DNA of 5,090 nt from Clostridia bacterium (lineage in GTDB: Bacteria; Bacillota; Clostridia; Christensenellales; UBA1242), in assembly GCA_017622115.1 (NCBI GenBank), contig JAGART010000072.1, positions 1-5,090 on the forward strand, given 5' to 3'. The notes under the pieces are model-generated. The model had not been told where the DNA came from. It ran no database searches and saw nothing but the letters and a program-made list of their open reading frames with translations. Within the stretch, counting starts at the first letter, position 1. Each line of letters begins with the position of its first letter. Made by a program: the position numbers and the translations under genes. Below, piece by piece: positions 1-5,090 of the stretch.

Positions 1-1398
1 AAAACAAGTGGCTGGAAAAACTACTCACTTTACATTCAAAACTATTTAACTGAACAAAACATTACAGCAACTTTGGCACTTGGTGCAGAAAATGAAAGTG
101 TTTCTGGTTATGCATTCTTTGACAACGTAAAAATAGATACTTCAATTACAGAAGAAACATTTAATGATGTTGTTGCTAATGATACTAACGTTTATGTATC
201 AAACTTAAATTCTAATTGGCTTGATGCTACTGATACAAACGATACTCCTCTTTTATGGACACAAAACGTAATCGAAAATGAACAAAGTGCAAATATTTAT
301 AGTGGAATAATAGATTACAGAAACTGTGAAGATAAATTTGCATTTATCAACTCAACTCCTGGTAAAGCAACAGAAGATGGTAGTAATAATTCATTAGTAA
401 TTAATGCTAACTCACCTGTTTATGTTGAATACGCAAGTAACTTAACATACACATTTAATGCTGAAACTTACTATAAATTAAGCGTATTTGTAAAAACAAC
501 AAATCTTACAGAAGATTTAGTTGATGATTATACAGAAGATGGACAGCTTATCACTCACGGTGCAAGTATTATTGTTACAGGAATTGATACTAACTTTACA
601 AGTATCAACACAGCAAATGCGCAAGGTGAAAATGAGTGGAAAGAATATATTTTCTATATCTACCCTACTGAAAGTACTACAAGTACAATCAAATTAGGTC
701 TTGGTTGTGAAAATATGCCTACTGCTGGTTACGCTTACTTCTCTAACTTAAATGTATCATCTTTAACAGAAGATGAATACAACAATGAAATTTTGGAATA
801 TGATGAAGAAAACTTGCCAAGCAACGTTTTACTTGCAACAAACGCTCCAAAAGATGATGAAGAAGAAAATGCTGGCTCTAACTTTGGAAACTTTGACCCA
901 TTTGCATTCTCAACAATTATTATTGCAGTTGCAATTTTAGTTGCTATTGCTGGTGTATTCTTTAAGAAATTCTATCGTGCACGTCCTAAAAAAGCAAAAG
1001 TTGTAAACAACAACTATGACCGTTTGCAAACATTATTAAAAGATGTTGACCGCCGTGAACGCAAAACTGCAATTAATCACAAAATCAAATTATTAAAAGA
1101 AGAATTAGAACAATCTCGTGAATTCTTGGCACAAGAAATTGCAGAATTACAAAAACAAACTGATTCTTACAATACAGCAAAAGAAATCGCAAAAGACAAT
1201 CCAAATGTTCAATTAGAAGTGCCTGACGTAAAACAAATTCAAAAGAATATTGAAGCACAAACTATTAAAATTGAACAAATTGAATTAGACATTGAAATTC
1301 TTGAAGATGAAAAAGAAAGAATTAATCAACAAGCAAAAAAAGATGTTGAAAAAACCACCGAAAAATTAAGCAAATCTGAAAATAAGAATCGCAAATAA
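1..1398 (+). CDS. C-terminal part of a membrane-anchored surface protein: repeated beta-rich modules, one transmembrane helix, cytoplasmic coiled-coil tail
   Basis: The frame is open from base 1 to the TAA at 1396-1398 (465 residues). The gene enters from the left: the TTG at 73 is not a likely start, because the residues before it (W5-K-N-Y) already belong to a module repeated downstream. Residues 1-55 are the end of one module. Residues of about 60-261 form a second, rich in Thr, Asn, Tyr and Val in an alternating pattern that suggests a beta-sandwich, possibly carbohydrate-binding-like. An acidic stalk (about 262-300) leads to a hydrophobic helix at 303-321. The basic run KKFYRARPKKAK follows, so the N-terminal side should be outside and the tail cytoplasmic. 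Residues 340-399 and 409-455 are charged, heptad-like helices separated by a Pro-containing break (P401, P407), perhaps an antiparallel hairpin. There is no LPXTG motif. A signal peptide is expected but lies outside the window. Function is unknown; adhesion, polymer binding or cell-envelope scaffolding are possibilities only. It converges on uvrA. Confidence 0.88.
   Translation, partial: KTSGWKNYSLYIQNYLTEQNITATLALGAENESVSGYAFFDNVKIDTSITEETFNDVVANDTNVYVSNLNSNWLDATDTNDTPLLWTQNVIENEQSANIYSGIIDYRNCEDKFAFINSTPGKATEDGSNNSLVINANSPVYVEYASNLTYTFNAETYYKLSVFVKTTNLTEDLVDDYTEDGQLITHGASIIVTGIDTNFTSINTANAQGENEWKEYIFYIYPTESTTSTIKLGLGCENMPTAGYAYFSNLNVSSLTEDEYNNEILEYDEENLPSNVLLATNAPKDDEEENAGSNFGNFDPFAFSTIIIAVAILVAIAGVFFKKFYRARPKKAKVVNNNYDRLQTLLKDVDRRERKTAINHKIKLLKEELEQSREFLAQEIAELQKQTDSYNTAKEIAKDNPNVQLEVPDVKQIQKNIEAQTIKIEQIELDIEILEDEKERINQQAKKDVEKTTEKLSKSENKNRK
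13..165 (+). repeat. Surface-protein module end, copy 1
   Basis: Protein-level repeat covering residues 5-55. It begins WKNYSLYI, continues through LGAENE and GYAFF, and ends TEETFN. The same order of landmarks recurs 208 residues later (W5 against W213), so these are related modules of one protein rather than a DNA-level repeat. The module is cut by the left edge, so only its last strands are visible. Confidence 0.75.
637..783 (+). repeat. Surface-protein module end, copy 2
   Basis: Residues 213-261 repeat the landmarks of copy 1: WKEYIFYI, LGCEN, GYAYF and TEDEYN. A gap of about two residues follows the first motif. The copies have diverged at DNA level, so this is an old duplication. Copy 2 has a Cys (C236) where copy 1 has Ala. 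The other Cys of this module is C109; a disulfide between them is possible but unproven. Confidence 0.75.
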
Positions 1399-1399
1399 C

Positions 1400-1430
1400 A
1401 AAAAAGAACCTAAATTTTAGGTTCTTTTTT
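1400..1430. terminator. Bidirectional intrinsic terminator between convergent genes
   Basis: GAACCTAAA at 1406-1414 is the exact reverse complement of TTTAGGTTC at 1416-1424. In practice the inner A-T pairs would open into a loop of about 5 nt, leaving a 7-bp stem. Six A's at 1400-1405 and six T's at 1425-1430 extend the pairing and give a U-tract in the transcript of either strand. It starts one base after the terminator-side stop of the plus-strand gene (TAA 1396-1398), and its right arm shares two bases with the uvrA stop codon (1429-1431). The stem has only three G-C pairs, so strength is uncertain, but the position and symmetry are typical. Confidence 0.88.
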
Positions 1431-4257
1431 ATTTATCTTTATTAAGGATTTTTGCTAAAAATCTACCAGTATGGCTTATAGGCGAATTCGCAATATCTTC
1501 TGGTGTACCCTTTGCTATTACTTGTCCTCCACCTACACCACCCTCTGGACCGATATCTAAAATATGGTCGGCTACTTTGATAACATCTAAATTATGCTCA
1601 ATTACAATAACTGTATTACCAGCATCAACTAATCTATTCATTATTTTGATTAACTTTTCGACATCATCAATATGCAAACCTGTTGTAGGTTCATCTAAAA
1701 TATAGACTGTTTTGCCTGTACTTTTTTTGGCAAGTTCTGTGGCAAGTTTTACACGTTGTGCTTCACCACCACTTAAAGTTGTCGCTGATTGCCCTAATTT
1801 GATATAACCTAAACCAACATCAAAAAGTGTTTGAATTTTGCTTTTTATTTGTGGTTGATTTTCAAAAAATGTCAAGGCCTCTTCCACTGTCATTTCTAAT
1901 ACATCATATATACTTTTGCCTTTATATTTAACTTCAAGGGTTTCACGATTATATCTTCTACCTTTACAATCCTCACAAGGCACATAAATATCTGGTAAAA
2001 AGTACATTTCTATCTTTTTAATACCATCACCACAACAAGTTTCACATCTACCGCCAGAAACATTAAAACTAAATCTTCCCGGCAAATATCCTCTTTCTTT
2101 TGCATCTGGTGTGCTTGCGAAAAGTTCTCTTATTTGAGTAAATACACCTGTATAAGTTGCAGGGTTTGAACGAGGAGTTCTACCTATTGGACTTTGGTCA
2201 ATAGCAATTACTTTATCAACATCTTGCAAGCCCTCAATTTTATCGTAACGACCTTCTGCCATAGTACTTTTATTTAGACGATTTGATAAGGCTGGATACA
2301 ATATATCTGTAATCAAACTACTTTTACCACTACCACTTACACCTGTTACGACAGTTAAAACCCCCAAAGGAAATTCTACATCAATATTTTTTAAGTTGTT
2401 TTCTCTTGCACCAAAGACTTTAATTGCACCGCCGTTTGATTTTCTTCTTTCAGTCGGCACGATAACCTTTTTTGCACCACTTAAATATTGACCTGTAATA
2501 GAATTAGGGTTATCCATAATATCTTGTAAAGTGCCACTTGCAACTAAACTACCACCATGTGCACCTGCTCTTGGACCTATATCAACTATATAATCAGCCT
2601 CACGCATTGTATCTTCATCATGTTCAACAACTATTAAAGTATTTCCTAAATCTCGTAAATGCTTTAAAGTTGCAATTAATCTATCGTTATCTCTTTGGTG
2701 AAGACCTATACTTGGTTCATCTAAAATATAAATTACACCAGTAAGTCCACTACCTATTTGTGTTGCAAGTCTTATACGTTGAGATTCACCACCACTTAAA
2801 CTACCAGCACTACGAGAAAGAGTAAGATAATTTAAGCCGACATCTCTTAAAAAGGTTAAGCGTGCTTTAATTTCCTTTACTATAGAATCTGCAATAAGTT
2901 TTTGAGATGGAGTAAATTCATTTTGTTCAAAAAATTCATACAATTCATCTATACTTTTATTTGTAAGAGAAGTAATATTTTCACCAAAAATCTTAACACC
3001 CAAAGCAACTTCACGAAGTCTTTCGCCTTTACAAACAACACAAGGTTGGTCTCTCATATATTTTGCGATTTCGCCTTTAATGTAATCACTTGTTGTTTCG
3101 TGATAACGTCTTTTTAAATTATTTACTATACCCTCAAATGAGCCACGCATATTTCCAGAAAAACGTTTTGTATTCATAGATAAATCCAGTTCTTCACCAA
3201 AATTACCATACATAATTATATCAACAATTTCTTTTGGCAACTCTTTAAAAGGAACATCAAGTGAAAAATGATATTTATTTGATAATGCCTCAAAGTAACT
3301 TAATGAAAACAAACTTGAATCAAGTCCCCAACCTGTTACATTAATAGCCCCCTCTCTAATAGATTTGTTTTTGTCCTTTACAATTAAATCTGGGTCAATT
3401 TCGCTAGTAAAGCCTAAACCGTGACACTCTGGGCAAGCACCAAACGGATTATTAAAACTAAATAACCTTGGAGTAATTTCATCAAAACTTATACCACAAT
3501 GTTGGCAAGCAAATTGATTAGAGAAAACAAATTGTTTTTCTGGTGTAACTATTACCACTAAACCATTTGCATTTTTTAATGCTAATTCAACACTTTCAGT
3601 TAAACGTTTGTCGATATCTTCTTTCATTATGATACGGTCTATAACAATAGAAATTGAGTGCTTTTTATTTTTATCTAAAATAATATCCTCATCAAAAGTA
3701 TAAATGTTGCCATCAATATCAACACGTACAAAACCGCTGTTACGAATACTATCTAAAACTTTTATATGTTCACCTTTTTGTCCCCTAATAACAGGGGCTA
3801 AAACCATAAATTTTTCGCCCAAAGGTACATCTTGCTTAATTTTATCAACTATTTGGTCAACACTTTGTTTTGCAATTTCTCTACCACAGCGAGGACAATG
3901 AGGAATGCCTACTCGGGCAAAAAGCAAACGCAAATAATCGTAAATTTCAGTTATTGTACCTACTGTTGAGCGTGGGTTATTGTTAGTAGTTTTTTGGTCA
4001 ATACTAATTGCGGGACTTAAACCCTCAATCAAATCAACATCAGGTTTTTGCATTTGCCCTAAAAATTGGCGTGCATAACTTGACAAAGATTCAACATAAC
4101 GCCTTTGTCCCTCTGCATAAATAGTATCAAAAGCCAAAGTACTTTTTCCACTACCACTTACACCTGTAAAAACTATTAACTTATTTCTTGGAAGATTTAA
4201 GTCAATATTTTTAAGGTTATTTTCTTTTGCTCCTTTAATTATTATTTCATTTAACAT
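1429..4257 (-). CDS. uvrA: UvrA, excinuclease ABC subunit A (DNA damage-recognition ATPase)
   Basis: UvrA is the ABC-type ATPase of bacterial nucleotide excision repair. As a cytoplasmic dimer it scans DNA for bulky lesions and loads UvrB. The 942 residues match the usual length of about 940-950, so the gene is complete. First ATPase: Walker [10 protein letters not shown] (32-40), signature LSGGE (487-491), Walker [12 protein letters not shown] (510-520), switch His 546. Second ATPase: Walker [10 protein letters not shown] (639-647), LSGGE (828-832), Walker [11 protein letters not shown] (853-862), His 888. Zinc modules are seen as C251/C254 with C275/C278 and as C738/C741 with C761/C764. Further CxxC pairs occur at 121/124 (UvrB-binding region) and 406/409. 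Residue 742 is a Cys next to C741, where relatives usually have another residue. The ATG at 4257 fits the family N-terminus and has a good ribosome binding site inside uvrB. The single tryptophan (W310) is TGG. No frameshift or missing catalytic residue was found. Confidence 0.99.
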   Translation of the reverse strand: MLNEIIIKGAKENNLKNIDLNLPRNKLIVFTGVSGSGKSTLAFDTIYAEGQRRYVESLSSYARQFLGQMQKPDVDLIEGLSPAISIDQKTTNNNPRSTVGTITEIYDYLRLLFARVGIPHCPRCGREIAKQSVDQIVDKIKQDVPLGEKFMVLAPVIRGQKGEHIKVLDSIRNSGFVRVDIDGNIYTFDEDIILDKNKKHSISIVIDRIIMKEDIDKRLTESVELALKNANGLVVIVTPEKQFVFSNQFACQHCGISFDEITPRLFSFNNPFGACPECHGLGFTSEIDPDLIVKDKNKSIREGAINVTGWGLDSSLFSLSYFEALSNKYHFSLDVPFKELPKEIVDIIMYGNFGEELDLSMNTKRFSGNMRGSFEGIVNNLKRRYHETTSDYIKGEIAKYMRDQPCVVCKGERLREVALGVKIFGENITSLTNKSIDELYEFFEQNEFTPSQKLIADSIVKEIKARLTFLRDVGLNYLTLSRSAGSLSGGESQRIRLATQIGSGLTGVIYILDEPSIGLHQRDNDRLIATLKHLRDLGNTLIVVEHDEDTMREADYIVDIGPRAGAHGGSLVASGTLQDIMDNPNSITGQYLSGAKKVIVPTERRKSNGGAIKVFGARENNLKNIDVEFPLGVLTVVTGVSGSGKSSLITDILYPALSNRLNKSTMAEGRYDKIEGLQDVDKVIAIDQSPIGRTPRSNPATYTGVFTQIRELFASTPDAKERGYLPGRFSFNVSGGRCETCCGDGIKKIEMYFLPDIYVPCEDCKGRRYNRETLEVKYKGKSIYDVLEMTVEEALTFFENQPQIKSKIQTLFDVGLGYIKLGQSATTLSGGEAQRVKLATELAKKSTGKTVYILDEPTTGLHIDDVEKLIKIMNRLVDAGNTVIVIEHNLDVIKVADHILDIGPEGGVGGGQVIAKGTPEDIANSPISHTGRFLAKILNKDK

Positions 4258-5090
4258 CTTTATTTTCCTCTCTTAATAATTTACGTAAATAATTTAATTG
4301 CTCACGCAATTCAATTGCCTTTTCAAATTCCAAATTTTTACTAGCAATTTGCATAAGTGCTTTTACTCTATCTATTTCTGCGTGTAAATCTTTATCTTTT
4401 ATATCGGTTTTATTCAACTCAACTTTCTTTGTAATTTCCAAAGTATTGCTTATTTCTTTTATAATAGTTTTTGGAATAATTCCGTGTTTCTTATTATAAT
4501 CTTGTTGAATTTTCCTACGATATTCTGTTGTATCGATTGCTTGTTTCATACTATCTGTCATATTATCAGCGTACATAATTACACGAGCTTCGGCATTTCT
4601 TGCTGCACGACCTATAATTTGAATTAATGAAGAAGTACTACGTAAAAATCCCTCTTTGTCTGCATCTAAAATTGCAACTAACTTAACTTCTGGCAAATCT
4701 AGTCCTTCACGCAAAAGATTGATACCTACAATACAATCAAATTCACCTGCACGCAAACCATTGATTATTTCTATACGTTCCAAAGTGTCTATTTCGCTAT
4801 GCAAATATTTTACTTTTATACCGTGCTCTATAAAAAATGTAGTTAAGTCTTCTGCCATACGTTTTGTCAAAGTGGTTACAAGCACACGGCCTTTTTCTTC
4901 CACTGTTTTAAAGATTTCGCCCATTAAATCATCAATTTGACCTTTTGTTTTTCGAATTTCAATTTCTGGGTCAACTAAACCAGTTGGACGAATAATTTGT
5001 TCTACCACTTGACCTGCTTTTTCTAATTCATATTGAGCAGGTGTTGCTGAAACGCAAATCATTTGCCCAATGCGTTGATCAAACTCATCA
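4247..5090 (-). CDS. uvrB: UvrB, excinuclease ABC subunit B, C-terminal 280 residues (5' end beyond window)
   Basis: UvrB is the damage-verifying helicase-like subunit that receives DNA from UvrA and recruits UvrC for incision. The frame is open through base 5089: DEFDQRIGQ lies before the ATG at 5060-5062, so that ATG is internal. Visible parts, in order, are VSATP (helicase motif III), ERVL-type [44 protein letters not shown] (motif V), [10 protein letters not shown], and QIIGRAARN (motif VI, bases 4595-4621) with its arginine residues. The end is a charged UVR domain (about the last 45 residues, [19 protein letters not shown]), which in the family contacts UvrC. About 380 N-terminal residues are missing, including Walker A and the beta-hairpin, judged from a family length near 660. 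The TGA stop (4247-4249) lies inside uvrA, giving an 11-bp overlap. The promoter and any SOS operator would be outside the window. Confidence 0.98.
   Translation of the reverse strand, partial: DEFDQRIGQMICVSATPAQYELEKAGQVVEQIIRPTGLVDPEIEIRKTKGQIDDLMGEIFKTVEEKGRVLVTTLTKRMAEDLTTFFIEHGIKVKYLHSEIDTLERIEIINGLRAGEFDCIVGINLLREGLDLPEVKLVAILDADKEGFLRSTSSLIQIIGRAARNAEARVIMYADNMTDSMKQAIDTTEYRRKIQQDYNKKHGIIPKTIIKEISNTLEITKKVELNKTDIKDKDLHAEIDRVKALMQIASKNLEFEKAIELREQLNYLRKLLREENKDVK
4267..4273 (-). promoter_or_regulatory. Ribosome binding site of uvrA, inside uvrB
   Basis: On the minus strand AGAGAGG lies 9 nt before the uvrA ATG (4257). It is close to the AGGAGG consensus and falls within the last codons of uvrB. 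It supports 4257 as the start and, with the 11-bp overlap, suggests that ribosomes ending uvrB help open this site. Confidence 0.75.

Noticed and set aside
73..75. TTG as the start codon of the plus-strand gene
   Set aside because: The frame is open to base 1, the residues before it belong to a repeated module, and no Shine-Dalgarno sequence precedes it.
1755..4170. Similar DNA stretches within uvrA, such as the two copies coding for LSGGE and the two coding for GVSGSGKS
   Set aside because: They reflect the two ATPase domains of every UvrA and the conserved motifs they share, not a mobile or recent repeat.
4656..4940. Plus-strand open frame of 94 codons inside uvrB, and similar ones at 2538-2744, 2902-3117 and 3704-3901 inside uvrA
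   Set aside because: They lie fully opposite well-conserved uvrA and uvrB coding sequence, have unnatural compositions, and show no recognisable domain. They are shadow frames.
5060..5062. ATG as the start of a short UvrB-like protein
   Set aside because: The UvrB frame and family sequence continue upstream to the window edge, so this Met is internal to a full uvrB.
1..5090. A new defence or mobile system in the window
   Set aside because: The only genes are a surface protein and the housekeeping uvrB-uvrA pair. No integrase, transposase, terminal repeats, array of spaced repeats or toxin-like small gene was seen.

Overview
The window is AT-rich, compact bacterial chromosome holding three genes and almost no intergenic space. 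From the left come the C-terminal 465 residues of a large surface-type protein (plus strand, cut by the left edge). Next is a 30-bp intergenic hairpin, then a complete uvrA and the C-terminal 280 residues of uvrB (both minus strand, uvrB cut by the right edge). The low G+C, purine-rich Shine-Dalgarno, Gram-positive-like UvrA sequence and uvrB-uvrA gene order suggest a low-G+C Bacillota, for example an anaerobic clostridial gut lineage. This placement is inference. TGA ends uvrB and the single UvrA tryptophan is TGG, so nothing points to a mycoplasma-type code.

Bases 1-1398 encode the end of a membrane-anchored protein. It shows the tail of one predicted beta-rich module, a second related module, an acidic stalk, one membrane-spanning helix followed by basic residues, and a cytoplasmic tail of about 140 residues predicted to form coiled coil. 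I do not recognise it as a named family. It is the only part of the window that is not routine.

Bases 1399-1428 lie between two converging genes. A perfect inverted repeat with A and T tracts on its flanks looks like a terminator serving both strands, and it runs into the uvrA stop codon.

Bases 1429-5090 carry the nucleotide excision repair genes uvrB and uvrA, transcribed right to left. They overlap by 11 bp, and the uvrA ribosome binding site lies inside uvrB, so the two are very likely cotranscribed and probably translationally coupled. UvrA and UvrB act together: UvrA recognises distorted DNA and loads UvrB, which verifies the lesion and recruits UvrC for incision. No sequence relation between the surface protein and the repair genes is seen; they appear to be chance neighbours. 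No RNA gene, CRISPR array, insertion sequence or phage element was seen.
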